Shown here: positions 30,653 through 41,390 of the stretch, one piece after another
Layout: every line of letters begins with the position of its first letter
Position numbering within the stretch: the first letter of the stretch is position 1
DNA from: Caenorhabditis elegans
Taxonomy: Eukaryota; Nematoda; Chromadorea; Rhabditida; Rhabditidae
Assembly: GCF_000002985.6 (NCBI RefSeq)
Contig: NC_003280.10
Location: 3,344,501-3,408,500 of the forward strand
Direction: 5' to 3'
Length of the DNA stretch: 64,000 nt
Notes under the pieces: model-generated
Seen by the model: the letters and a program-made list of their open reading frames with translations, nothing else
What the model was told of the DNA's origin: nothing
Database searches by the model: none
Made by a program: the position numbers and the translations under genes

Positions 30653-32148
30653 ATGGCAAAGGAATTCCAACTCACCCATATTTTTAAGAAAGTATCCGAA
30701 TTTAAAGATGGCGAATGTAGATGTGGACCCCTAGAAGAACACTTCAATGTTGAATGGTTAGTTTTCACCAATTATAAGATACATTTAATAAATTTCAAAT
30801 GTCGTATTCAGGTTACTTTATATAAATCGGAAAGATGATGAATTGGCAGTATTTCTGGGTTGCAATAGTTTACAAGGAACTGAAGAAACAACACTGTCAA
30901 TTTATGTGGAATTAAAGTTTACACTCAAGAATTCAATTGGCACACGAGTAACGAAAATCGCTAAATGTCTGTTATCAAATAAGAGTACTGAAAGTGATTT
31001 CGGACTTAATAAGTTTATTGGTTGGGAGACATTGTTGAAGGACTACCTGATTGATGACAGTATCATTATCGAAGCAAAAATCAAGATCACTAAGATGACT
31101 GGATTTCCGAGAAAAGAGCTCAGAAGCTTTGATGAATCAAGTGAGGAGTATTCCGATATGATTATTGCCGTTGGGGATAGAAAGTTCTATGTTCTCAAAC
31201 AGGTAGCTCTAGTCTCTGAATATTCCAACTATTTGAGTACTTTTCAGCTCCTCGCTTCAAACTCTACACACTTTCAATCTCTTATTCCCCTGGACTTTGA
31301 AGAAATGGACTGTGAAGGAAAATCGGAGATCACCCTGCCAGATATCAACCCCTCCGATTTTCAGTGTCTCCTGGAGGTTCTGTACGGAGAGCCTGCTATG
31401 GATGGTAAGAAAACTATAGCAATTTAAACAATTTAATACAATTTAATCTGAAAAATATTTTAAACATTGGGGGGGGGGGGGGGGGGAAATTACGAAGCTA
31501 TCAAGTTTATTTGTTTAAATAAATATTAGTATTTGAATTTAATTTTGCATTGACAACTAGCTTAGGCTCAGGCTTAGTCTGAGACCAAGGCTTAGGCTGG
31601 ACGGGGACAATTCCATCTCAGTAAGATTCAAAACACTTCCAAAATATTTCCAAACATTTTCAAAATTGTGTCAACTATAACTACAATGCTCCTACAGTAA
31701 TCCTAGCCCACTTCATTCTCAAAATCTATAAACTGATTTTTTTTCTGAAACTACAGTAACCATATAGTAGATAACACTATTGTTAATATTTCAGACGAGA
31801 ACGTTGAAGGGATTCTTCATTCGGCTCACATGTACAAAATGACAAAAGTAATTCGGAACTGTGAAGAGTTTCTTTCCAACAAATCTGAAAAACCCATGAG
31901 GGATAAGTTCAAAATTGCAAAGCAATACCAACTGGAGAGTTTGAAGGTTAGAATTCATATATTTTTTAAAAACTATTTTAATACATTTTTTTTTTCAGAA
32001 ATCATGTCTCTCAAAAATCCAAACAATCCAAGACATCAAGTCAGCAATGGCAGGGGATCTATCTGACATGGATGCAACTGTAGTGGCGGCTCTTCTCGAA
32101 AAATCGGTGACTATTGAACCGCCTTCGAAAAATGGACGACCGTATTAA
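30653..32148 (+). CDS. BATH-E: MATH-BTB-BACK protein
   Basis: Five exons: 30653-30756, 30812-31202, 31248-31404, 31795-31946, 31999-32148; 317 aa, phases consistent. MATH (MAKEFQLTHIFKKVSEFKDG, EEHFNVEW, then SIYVELKFTLKNSIG) is about residues 5-145. BTB (EYSDMIIAVGDRKFYVLKQ, LLASNSTHFQSL, DFQCLLEVLYGEP) is about 150-215. BACK (ENVEGILHSAHMYKMTKVIR) runs to the end, with an extra tail EPPSKNGRPY compared with F. Putative CUL3 substrate adaptor. Intron 3 (31405-31794) carries an 18-G tract and a TTAGGC patch. It is a tandem paralog of BATH-F and H. Confidence 0.9.
31469..31486 (+). repeat. 18-nt poly-G tract in BATH-E intron 3
   Basis: Eighteen consecutive G in otherwise AT-rich intron DNA on the coding strand. 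Long G tracts can form G-quadruplexes; in C. elegans such tracts are deletion-prone when the FANCJ-like helicase DOG-1 is lost. Confidence 0.95.
31560..31605. repeat. Degenerate TTAGGC tract
   Basis: TTAGGCTCAGGCTTAGTCTG-type repeats in the same BATH-E intron, 75 bp after the G tract. Confidence 0.7.
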
Positions 32149-32616
32149 TTTGAAATTGTTTTTTTTGTGGTTATACTGTATTTTTCACTTATTCAATAAA
32201 TTCCAAAATATTGGTGAAATTGTAAAAAACTCTACAGATAAAAGTGAGCTATAGAAATTGGACGGACTGTAGTAGAAAACTGTATTTCCAATCAAGACCC
32301 TAATGATGTAAGACGGCACCTTTCGGGACCATTCACTGCCTACATATTTGTCGTTGACAGGGGTCAAGACCACCCAGTCTCCCCCGTCTCTCACCACCCC
32401 TTTCTCTCATTTTGTCTTCACGGTGGTCAGCTGGATGGCTGTTCACTCTTTTGCTTCTATTGATTTTTTGAAAAAAGTAACTTTATTATTGGTGTATTAG
32501 GTTTTGAAAAATGGATAGCGGGTTGTAATAATCAGTTGTGAAAAATAATAAATTGCGAGAACTGCTACTTTTTTTATAATTAATATTTCAATTTCAGTAG
32601 CAAGACTTCGCCCAGA
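32149..32616 (+). promoter_or_regulatory. Spacer and promoter of BATH-F
   Basis: Contains the duplicated CT-rich block at 32345-32425 (see BATH-E) and a TTTCAG at 32591-32596 some 20 nt before the BATH-F start, a likely trans-splice acceptor. No other gene. Confidence 0.5.
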
Positions 32617-34149
32617 ATGGTAAAGGAAATAGGACTCACTCATATATTCAAGAATGTATCAGAATTGGAAAAAGGCAAATATTTTCATAGTCCCGCAGAA
32701 GAACACTTCAATGTTCGATGGTAAGTCTTTTCTAAGTTAATATAAATATACAATTTTTTGTTCAGGAATATCAAAATTGCTCGGAAAAATGAAAACATCG
32801 GAGTTTATCTGTGTTGCCAGAGATTGAAAGACATCGGAGAAGGCGCATGGTCCGTGGATACCGAATATAGACTAACAGTCAAGAATTCAATTGGTAAACG
32901 TCTTAGGAACAAGGCTAGGACTAAATTTGTGCCAAATTCGAATGAATGGGGATGGGAGTTCAGTTGGGAGACATTGATCAAGGATTATCTCATTGATGAT
33001 AGTATCATTGTTGAAGCAGAGGTCAAGATCAGAAAGATGACTGGGATTCCTAGGAAGCTGCTCAGTAGCTTTGAGCAGTCAGATGACGTCTTTTCTGATG
33101 TGGTTCTAGCGGTTTACGACAAGAAGTTCTTTGTTCTCAAAAAGGTATGTTTCAGGGATGGGCGGCAATTGCCTTCCGGCAAATCGGCAAATTGCCGGTT
33201 AGACAGTTTGCCGGGAATTTTCATTTCCGGCAAATTGTCGATTTTCCGTTTTCCAAAACTGAATTTGCCGGGAGTTTTTAGAGAGATTTTTTATAAGACG
33301 GAAACGCTTAAAACTGTGCTTTTATGAAATTTTCCCCCTTATTTTCTAGTTATTTTCATAGAACTTGCTTACTTTTCAAAATAGATGTAGGAATATTCAT
33401 TGGATGCGTAGGACTTTTGCCGATTAAAATTGAAACTTCGAAATTTCCAAAAAGTGTTATATTAGAGATCAGCCCTAACTTGGCTTTTCGGCTACATCTG
33501 GCCGAATTAACCACTGTTCTAAAACGCCGAAATCTCTGAAATCCGGCACAACAAGTTATGCGTCATGACACACTTTTAGTGCCGAACTGTTCAAAATTAG
33601 CCAAAAAATTCATTTAATGTGTGTTTCAGTTCCTCGCCACTCACTCATCATACTTCAAAACTCTATTTCTCGGAAAATTCGATGAACCAGAAAAAGCTGA
33701 AATCGCGCTCACCGACATCAATGCTGCCGATTTTCAGTGTCTTCTAGAGGTTCTGTACGGAGAACCTGCTATTGAGGGTAAAGAAAAAGGTTTTTATTCT
33801 AGAAAAAAAGTTAATTTTAGACGAGAACGTTGAGGGAATTCTACACTTGGCTCACATGTACAAGATGGCCGTGGTGATTGAGAAATGTGTGGAGTTTCTA
33901 TCCGATAAATCTGAGAAACTCGGGAGAGATAAGTTCAGAATTGCAAAGCAATATCAACTGGATAATTTGAAGGTTAGAATCAAGATTTTAAAATTCTTTT
34001 AAATTCCAATAAAACAATTTTTTCAGAAATCGTGCCTATCAAAAATCAATACAATCACTGAGATCAAATCAGCAATGGCAGGGGATCTATCTGACATGGA
34101 TCCAACTGTAGTGGCGGCTCTTCTCGAAAAATCAGTGGCTCTTCATTAA
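32617..34149 (+). CDS. BATH-F: MATH-BTB-BACK protein
   Basis: Five exons: 32617-32720, 32766-33144, 33630-33777, 33821-33972, 34027-34149; 301 aa, phases consistent. MATH: MVKEIGLTHIFKNVSELEKG, EEHFNVRW, GVYLCCQRLKD, WSVDTEYRLTVKNSIG. BTB: VFSDVVLAVYDKKFFVLKK, FLATHSSYFKTLFLG, DFQCLLEVLYGEP. BACK: ENVEGILHLAHMYKMAVVIE, ending LLEKSVALH. Putative CUL3 adaptor. Its second intron (33145-33629) has swollen to 485 bp through insertion of a TTTGCCGG-type repeat fragment; the equivalent introns elsewhere are about 45 bp. It is the least decayed member of the D-H cluster apart from E. Confidence 0.92.
33145..33629. repeat. Repeat insertion in BATH-F intron 2
   Basis: GGCAAATCGGCAAATTGCCG-type units (33160-33260), then TTATAAGACGGAAACGCTTA, which matches 27975-28030. 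The same composite repeat has therefore landed in two BATH-associated sites. Confidence 0.75.
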
Positions 34150-34719
34150 CTAGTAATTTTACGAAGCACATAAGTTATGTAAATTTGTATGCTTTACTTA
34201 TTGTATCATAAAAAAGTTTGTTTCATTTTCAAGGCTTGCCATGCTACTTCTTCTTCTGAGATGACTTTGAACCAATTTTTGAGCGACTTTTTGAAACTTT
34301 TGAGCAAAAGTATAATAATTTCCAAAAAGTACAAATATTTCTCTATATTTCTACATAAATTTTCAAAACAAAACTTCGACTCAACAAGGAGAAATAGGGG
34401 ATGTTTTAAATATGTCGAAAAAATGTGTCACACATATCTGCTGGCTACCATATTCCGAAGATGCCAAATGATTTCAAAACAAAAATTAAAAAACCATTAT
34501 TGTAAGACGGTTTTTACATAATTAATCATTCTAAAACACATTGATATCTGTAGTTTCAGAAAAATTACATGCAATTTTCTAAAATTATTGATTTTTGCTT
34601 ATAAGATCCTCCAAATTCAACATTTTCGCTTCAAATTTCGACTAAGCATTGTACATTTTGGTCCTCTATTTAGTTTTGAAAGAATTTTTGAAAAATGTTG
34701 GCTCATCTCCAAAATCGTC
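34150..34719. other. Spacer before BATH-G fragment
   Basis: AT-rich DNA without recognisable genes or repeats apart from short T-rich runs. A former 5' part of BATH-G may have lain here, but I cannot recognise MATH or BTB sequence. Confidence 0.4.
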
Positions 34720-35012
34720 CTGACTGTAAGAGACATGCCTTTTGCGATTCGGAAATGTGAGGAATTTCTGGTTGAGAAATATGAAAGGCCCAAGCGAGAT
34801 ATACTCAATATTGCAAAGCAATATCAACTTGAGAACTTGAAGGTAAGGATCACAACGGATCGTGTAAATCTAAATTGAATATTTTTCAGAAACTATGTCT
34901 TGCAAAAATCAATACGATTGATGAAATCAAGGCGGCAATGGCAGGTAATCTATCTGACATGGAGCCAACAGTGCTGGCGGCTCTTCTCGAAAAATCGGTG
35001 GCTCTAAAATAA
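34720..35012 (+). pseudogene. BATH-G: 3' fragment of a BATH gene
   Basis: Only the BACK-encoding end of a BATH gene is present: an exon ending at 34842 (DMPFAIRKCEEFLVEKYERP, AKQYQLENLK) and a last exon 34890-35012 (KLCLAKINTIDEIKAAMAGN.. ending LLEKSVALK). The intron and splice sites are intact, and the sequence is close to BATH-E/F and H. There is no MATH, BTB or start codon, so it is a truncated duplicate. Confidence 0.85.
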
Positions 35013-35787
35013 CCATTCAAATTTAATTTCTGAATAAAATAATTGTTTTTTACCACTTTCAAGTACATATATTCCATATAATTGTTACAATCTTTCTCCA
35101 AATTTCCAAAAAAAAAATCACAGGTTAATCACTGAGTTTTGGCATTTTTGGTTTTTCTTGACTTTTCTTTAGTACTTGATGTGAAACATCGTTTGAAAAT
35201 TTTAAGGCTAAATTTGAAGTTCCTGCAAATTTCCTTCGGGCTGTCAAGTTTTCTCTGCGGAAAAATGACTGTAAATTTGAAAAAATATATTTCAAAAATT
35301 CGAATATCAGGGAAAATTCAGGTTATCGAATTTCAATTTTTTGCCATGTGTTTGACTTGCCTATTGTATGCCTACATACCTAATGTATGCCTACGTGCCT
35401 ACTGCATGCTGGCATGCCTACTACATGCCTACTGCATACCTACATGAACACCGCATGACTACTTGGCTACGTGCCTACTTAAGTTTCTACTGCATTTCTC
35501 CCTTTTTTTTTGGAAATCGGGAAATTCTATGTATTTCTGAAACGCATAATTTTGTGGCCAGAGGTTCTTCCTTCACTCTTGGGAAGACTTATTGACGCTG
35601 CGTCATCTGCAACTACGGATCGATAACATTCGACTACCAGCTGACTACCAGCTCAGCCATTTCTCAGCTCATTCTCTCTCCTCCAAGACTACTCGTTTGC
35701 CTTTTATTGATTTTTTAAGAAACTCCTTTACTGCTTTTTTATCCAATTTGTTTGAAATATTTCTAACTCTATAATTTCAGCAGGACA
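35013..35787. other. Upstream of BATH-H; TGCCTAC repeat
   Basis: Positions about 35350-35480 hold a TGCCTACTACATGCC-type minisatellite, related to patches in the M13 introns. CT-rich DNA at 35655-35700 (TTCTCAGCTCATTCTCTCTC) resembles the flanks of the other BATH genes. A TTTCAG precedes the BATH-H start by 8 nt. Confidence 0.5.
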
Positions 35788-36903
35788 ATGAATTCCGCTA
35801 AAAAGGAATTTGAGATTTCACACATTTTCACAGATGTATCAAAATTGGAAAACGGTAATTTTCTATTAAGCCCTGAAGAAGATCACTTCAATGTTCCATG
35901 GTAAATAGGTTTTATTTTACTAAAATGAATATAAAATGAACATTCAGGGACTTGCAACTTTATCGAGAAGATGATCATTTAGATGTGTACCTCCGTTGTA
36001 CGAAATTGACGGAAAATGATGAAATTTGTGCAATTGATACGGAATTCGAATTAACTCTTAAAACTTCAAATGGGAAACAAATGAGTCGTAGGGTCAAAGT
36101 TGACTTTACACTTGAAAACATCATGATACCCGCATGGAGATGGTCTAAGGTTGTTAGTTGGGAGACATTGTTGAAGGAATACCTAATTGATGATAGTATC
36201 ATTGTGGAAGCAGCCGTCATGATCAAAGCGATGACTGGGATCCCTAGGATGAAGCTTAGAAGCTTCGAGAAGTCGGCTCAGGAGTATTCTGATGCGATTA
36301 TAGCAATTGGAGATGAAAAGTTCTACGTTCTCAAGAAGGTATTTGCATTTTTTGCTTTTGAATTTCAATTTTAAATGCTTTTCAGTTTCTCGCTGCTCAC
36401 TCAACTTACTTCAAGGATCTCCTCTTCGGAGACTTCGACTTCGAACAAGCTGAAAATTCAGAAATCACACTCTCCGATATCAATTCTACCGATTTTCAGT
36501 GTCTCCTGGAGGTTCTATACGGAGAACCTGCTATTGATGGTAAAACTGAAAACATGTGAAAGTTCAAATTTTCTATTTTTTCTAGAAGAGAACATTGACG
36601 GAATCCTCAAATTGGCTCAGAAGTACAATATGCCCCTGCGATTCGGAGATGTGAAGAGTTCCTAATCAAAATTTCTGAAAGATCAATCAGGGAAAAGTTA
36701 AAGATTGCAAAGCAATACCAACTGGATAACTTGAAGGTAAGGATCATAGCTGAGCCTCCAATCCTAATCAGTCTGTTTAGAAATCATGTCTGTCGAAAAT
36801 CAATATAATGGATGAGATCAAAGCGGCAATGGCATGCAATGTTGCTGAAATGGATCCAACTGTGCTGGCGCCTCTTCTCCAGAAATCGGTGGCTCTTAAA
36901 TAA
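35788..36903 (+). pseudogene. BATH-H: MATH-BTB gene with a 1-nt deletion in BACK
   Basis: Exons 35788-35900, 35948-36338, 36386-36539, 36586-36736, 36781-36903. MATH (MNSAKKEFEISHIFTDVSKL, EEDHFNVPW) and BTB (EYSDAIIAIGDEKFYVLKK, FLAAHSTYFKDLLFGDF, DFQCLLEVLYGEP) are open and well conserved. Exon 4 is 151 nt, against 152 nt in paralogs. One base is missing near 36632, so the frame runs into KSS-stop, while the paralog frame continues as RRCEEFLIKISERSIREKLK. The last exon is intact in its own frame. It would make a MATH-BTB protein of about 250 aa lacking BACK. CUL3 binding by BTB might persist; otherwise it is a recent pseudogene. Confidence 0.75.
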
Positions 36904-37335
36904 TTTTTCTAAATTTCTTTTTGAATCAAAAGCACAGACACTGGGATTATGTTAATAAAATTTTCATTGTTAATGCTTGCATAATTATTTCCCGGATTTG
37001 CCCAGAAAATTTCGAACCGAACGGGGCAAATCTCACTCTGTTATGAGCCTTTGTTGAGTTGTTGAAGTTAAGGAACGCTGAGCGTTAACGCCGGAGCAAA
37101 CACATAGGGTGACCAGGAAGAGTGTCGGCTGCTAGTACAATTTTTCTATGTATTATCTTTTTCTAGGCTAGTCTAGTTGAGTTTTGACCTACCAGGTTTT
37201 TTTGACCTACCCGGCGCCGAATTTTGTTTTCTTGTGTTTCCTTGGACTCTCACTGGATTTTTGTTCTTTCCCCTCATTTTTCGTCAAGCTTTCCTAGTTT
37301 TTTCTCGATTTCATCATCAAATTATTGATTTTTAG
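36904..37335. other. Spacer upstream of gene zeta
   Basis: Includes a GC-richer stretch at 37060-37130 and T-rich DNA before an acceptor-like TTTTTAG immediately before the zeta ATG. No gene seen. Confidence 0.4.
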
Positions 37336-39287
37336 ATGTCCGACGACCCGAATACCACTCAGGAACGGGCGATGGAAGGCCCATCGGAAAATCAAGCTGC
37401 TCGGCAACTAGAGGGCAACCAAGAAGAGGTAACATTTAACAATTTTTCTATTTCATAAATTCCCATTTTTCAGGCACAACGCCAACCAAAAGAAGAGCAA
37501 GCTGATCGAGAAGAAGCCAAGGGAGAAGAAGAAGCTCCACAGGTGGCCGCTGCTCTACCCATACCGGACAGCCCATTTCTTACCGAATTGGCCAGGCTTC
37601 TACGAGGATCCCTGCGACCATATCTCAACACAGAACCTGATGAAGTCATTGAAGCTGCGAGGCAGGATCACCAACTCGATCAAGAAGTTGCCAATGAGAA
37701 CTTGTTACAGTATATCTGTAGGACGCTGGTGGAGGTATGTGTTGGGAGAAGATCCATCTAGCCCAATTTTTTTATAGTCGCCGCTGTTGCCCGAAAGTTG
37801 CCCAAGAGTTGCCCGATAGTTGCTCGATAGTTGCCCGTTGAAGCCCGCCAATTGCCCGCTGCTGGCCTTTTTTTGCTAGTTGACATCCGCTCCTTGCCTG
37901 GTTGAAAATACCTTTTGCAGGGGGTTTCCTGAGTTTCAGCGCTTCAATTTACGTTCCTAACCAATCGTATTTCAGAGCAACGATATGGGTAAACTCGCCG
38001 AGATCAGGGAACTTTTCGCCAGAACTCCCGAGGATCCCGCATTTAACACTCCTGCAGGCATCGATGATTCAGCTATGGTTGGTACTTCAAAATCCCTGCT
38101 CTTCGTCAATAGTTCCTACTTTCAGAATCAATTTTACGAGTTGATCCGAGACTGTCGAGTTGTTCCAGAGGATGATCAGACTTTCGTGCCAAGACAAGCG
38201 CTGGTATACTTTAGAATGCTGGATTCTAATAACTTAAATTTAAATTTCCAGGCTACTAGGATCCACCTGATCATTGATAGTTTTCAAGCGAGACGGGAAA
38301 GCGAGTTCCTACGGCAATGGTGTCAACAGGTTGGTTGCCGTCGTTGAAAGACTCACTGAACCAAATTTCAAATTTCAGAATATTGTATGCCTGCTGTATG
38401 GAAATCCCGTCCCCGAGATGAAAGATTTTGCCTATCGGATTTTAATTGAGATGCTGACTAGCTCTTCCACTTGGGTAAGGATTTCAACAACTCTTCAACT
38501 TGTTTACTAAATCCCCCTTTCAGACTGCAGAGTTGGAATCATTCGCAAACGAGTTGAGTCGGAAAAGAGGCACGTTCATTAACGATTATTGGGCCACGAT
38601 TCGGGATCAAAATGAAGCAGGTGATTTGGATCCCAAACGGACACTCTTTGCGGACTTTCGAGACCAGCATTCCGTGTTTGGTAATGTTCAATTCGATATC
38701 TTCCGTGAACGCTTGGCGCAATTGGAAAAGCTTTGGCATTCGGTTAGTTTCGGTCATTCAGTTTTCAACCAGAATTTCAAAAATTACAGCAAATGAGGAT
38801 GTTCGATGTTCCGGATAAGGTTCTATGTGTGACTGGTATAGTGACGGATACAATGACTGAAATGTTGATGGGAGTCAAAGACGGGGTAGGTTAGGCGCCC
38901 AGGAAGCCCTATAGCAATTTTCTTTCCTTTTCAGAAGCCCAATATCACACCGTTCCTGAAAAAAGCTCGCATATTTTATCGCTTAAGTGATGGAGCTGAA
39001 ACATCCGAAGCACCAGCAGAAGCATCAGCAAGAGCATCCGAAGCGCCAGAAGCTCCAGCGTTACCACCAAAACGTTCCAGAGGTATCAAGAGAAAGCTGA
39101 GTGAATACGCCGAAGAGCTCTTTGAATCAAAAAAGCCTAAGGTATGTAGCTCCATTTTTGTAACCTTAAAATCTACTTCTAACAATTTCAGAGCGACGAG
39201 CTTCCGACTGCTGAGCAATGGATGTATTTCCTCCAACACTGTCTACAAGGACCGGAACAAGATGAGCAAAGAGGCGGCAATCAATAA
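37336..39287 (+). CDS. Gene zeta: ten-exon protein of unknown family
   Basis: Exons 37336-37428, 37474-37734, 37976-38077, 38126-38203, 38252-38329, 38379-38473ish, 38524-38742, 38790-38885, 38935-39141 and 39192-39287; about 440 aa, with junctions read as phase 0. The N-terminus is acidic and Gln-rich (MSDDPNTTQERAMEGPSENQ). The middle is helical (FLTELARLLRGSL, LLQYICRTLVE, FAYRILIEMLTSS, ELESFANELSRKRG). Near the C-terminus is an Ala/Ser/Glu/Pro repeat (EAPAEASARASEAPEAP) followed by a basic patch (PPKRSRGIKRKLSE), a possible nuclear signal. I recognise no known domain. It is the largest member of the phase-0 small-gene cluster and the only long one on plus, flanked by eta and theta on the opposite strand. 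Confidence 0.7.
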
Positions 39288-39561
39288 ATTAAAATTATTC
39301 TTTTTTATTTGTTGTGTGTATTTTTATTGTAAGTATTCAATAGTTTTGAACTATTTTTAGCCTATCAGTTGAAAACATATTTTCAATATTTTGAAAACGA
39401 AAGTTTGAAACTCTAAGTATCCCTACAGTAACCCTGAATTGGAGGCAATGACAAGCCCTTTAACTTTGCTGATTGGTCGCACTTTCTCTCACTTTTCAAT
39501 AAGAAGAAAATATCTTTAAAGCTTACTCGAGAAGAAAAAAACAAAAAAAAAAAGCAACACA

Positions 39562-40218
39562 TTATTGACGATTGTGAATCCGACGCCAAATCATTGCAAT
39601 CAAATCTTTGTGTTTTGAGATTTGGCGGCTGATGTTCACCATTGCTGACTTTAAACGATCCTGGCCAACTTGCGGGACTCGAAGCTCCCCGAGCAAAGCA
39701 AGAGGCTCCAAATTGAGAACGAAAATCAAAATCTGGAAAGTTTGAAGTTCGACAAATGATAATAGGTTCTCCAAAGGGCTCAAAAACGATTCCGCATGGT
39801 GATAGCGGCGATTTTCAGAATGCAGTTGTGTGAGCTCTCTCTTAAGATTGTGGAGCTCTCTCGTCGCTCTGTCGAGTCTGCCCCATAGTGTACGGACTTC
39901 CATTGGGCCCTGAACCTCGTTATCTTCTTCTTCGTCGACGTCGTCGTCTTCATCATCTTCCTGCAAAAAAAATTTTGGCAGTGTACGACTTAACTTAGAA
40001 AATTTGGGACAGAAAGTTGGCAGTGTTCGACAGAAAGTCGATAATATTTGATAGAAAAGTGGAGAAGAGCGGCAGAAAGTCGACAACGTCTCATAGAAAG
40101 TTGGCAAACTTCTACAGAAAGTAGCCTTAGAGATGCAAGAAAAATGTACCTCTGGACCCGGAAGATCCACGCGTTGCGGACGATCCGGCTCGCGGTAGTT
40201 ATCCATTCGCGGAGCCAT
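39562..40218 (-). CDS. Coiled-coil protein eta
   Basis: Two exons, 40218-40151 (MAPRMDNYREPDRPQRVDLP) and 39960-39562, phase-0 junction (GAG|GAA). The second exon opens with a strongly acidic run (EDDEDDDVDEEEDNEVQG), then a heptad-like helix (WGRLDRATRELHNLKRELTQ), and ends with a basic helix (NISRQISKHKDLIAMIWRRI). About 155 aa. The family is not recognised. The intron (39961-40150) contains degenerate ACAGAAAGTTGGCA-type repeats, also seen in a theta intron at 40905-41040. The acidic-coiled-basic layout suggests a nuclear or scaffolding role, but that is a guess. Confidence 0.6.
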   Translation of the reverse strand: MAPRMDNYREPDRPQRVDLPGPEVHFSCISKATFCRSLPTFYETLSTFCRSSPLFYQILSTFCRTLPTFCPKFSKLSRTLPKFFLQEDDEDDDVDEEEDNEVQGPMEVRTLWGRLDRATRELHNLKRELTQLHSENRRYHHAESFLSPLENLLSFVELQTFQILIFVLNLEPLALLGELRVPQVGQDRLKSAMVNISRQISKHKDLIAMIWRRIHNRQ

Positions 40219-40397
40219 CCCCTAGCTGGAAGGAGCAGAAATTTAAAAAAAGTCAATAATAAAAGTACTCCTCTCGGACAATGAATTAGACAACTTAACA
40301 AAATAAGAAAGCTTTCAGGACTCTCTTAGATAAGGTACTCTTTATCAAAAAGCGGAACACAAAAATAAATGAAACAACAAAAAAAAATTAAAGCCCT

Positions 40398-41390
40398 TCA
40401 CTGCCCCATGAGTTCCAGTTCAATTTCCTCAATGCGATCCTCAATATCTCTGAGCTTGATGTTGATAAGCTCAGAGCGAGCCCGACGGGAAGCTTGTGTC
40501 TGGAATATCTGTTTGCCCCAAGTTTCCAGAGCTCTCATTTTCTTTTCCATCTCATAGCTTTCCAGGAGCAGCGTGGCGCGCTCAGTCAACAAGTCTTGGC
40601 GACGTTGATGGGCCTAAAATTAGTGGTAGGTAAATCTAATGTGTATAAGTAAAATGTAGTACTAACCCGTTTCTGTGCAATCTGAAGCCCAATATGATGA
40701 GACAAGGTTAATGGCCAGTGGCCATTCATAGGGTTCAGCTGAAAATTTTGAAATTTGCTCAACTTCTAATTTTGTTTTAGTTGTAGATTTTGAAAACTTA
40801 CAGCGTGGTCCCGCGTTTTAGCCAGCCAATTTTGGTGAGCAGGCTCCTGACGAGCAGGATTCTGAAGAGCAGGATACTGAAGTAGTGCCTAAAATCATTG
40901 ATATGTATTGCACAGCTTTCTGTCGTACATTTCCAACTTTTTGTAGCACATTATCAATTTTCTGAAGCGCACATTGTCTACTTTCCGTAGCCCATTGCCA
41001 ATTTTCTGTCGCACTTTTTACTTTTCCGGAAAACTGCCAAATTTGGGACACACTTTTTTTTTCGAACTACTGTCCAAAATTTCTAGAAAAATCTATAAAA
41101 AACTACAGAAAATAGATCAAAAAAGCGTAAAAACTATTCGCCCTTCGATTTTTGATATTTCTCGTAAAACCCTGTGAATTTTTCCTTTAATTTTACAACA
41201 AGAAAAGTACCTGAGCACACTCGATTTCAGCTTCAACATCCTCACAACACTCGAATTGCCCATGGATCTTATTCTCTTTATCCTCACCGAAGAGCTTCTG
41301 ATTGATCTGAAGATTTGTTCTAAAAATACATTTTTGCTTCTAAAAGCTAACCTGGTTTTGGTTACTCCATTGTGGTTTGACGGTGAACAT
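40398..41390 (-). CDS. Coiled-coil protein theta
   Basis: Five exons: 41390-41352, 41306-41211, 40888-40802, 40738-40668, 40613-40398, all phase 0 (CAG|ATC, CAG|GCA, GCT|CTG, CGG|GCC). About 169 aa. It starts MFTVKPQWSNQNQ. Exon 3 is a short repeat region (YPALQNPARQEPAHQNWL), and the last exon is a long charged coiled coil (AHQRRQDLLTERATLLLESY to IEDRIEEIELELMGQ). The ending resembles iota (LEDRIEVVEMERG). The function is unknown. CT-rich DNA with CGTCTC lies about 100 bp upstream (41480-41520) and a CTGCGTCTC at about 42104. Confidence 0.65.
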
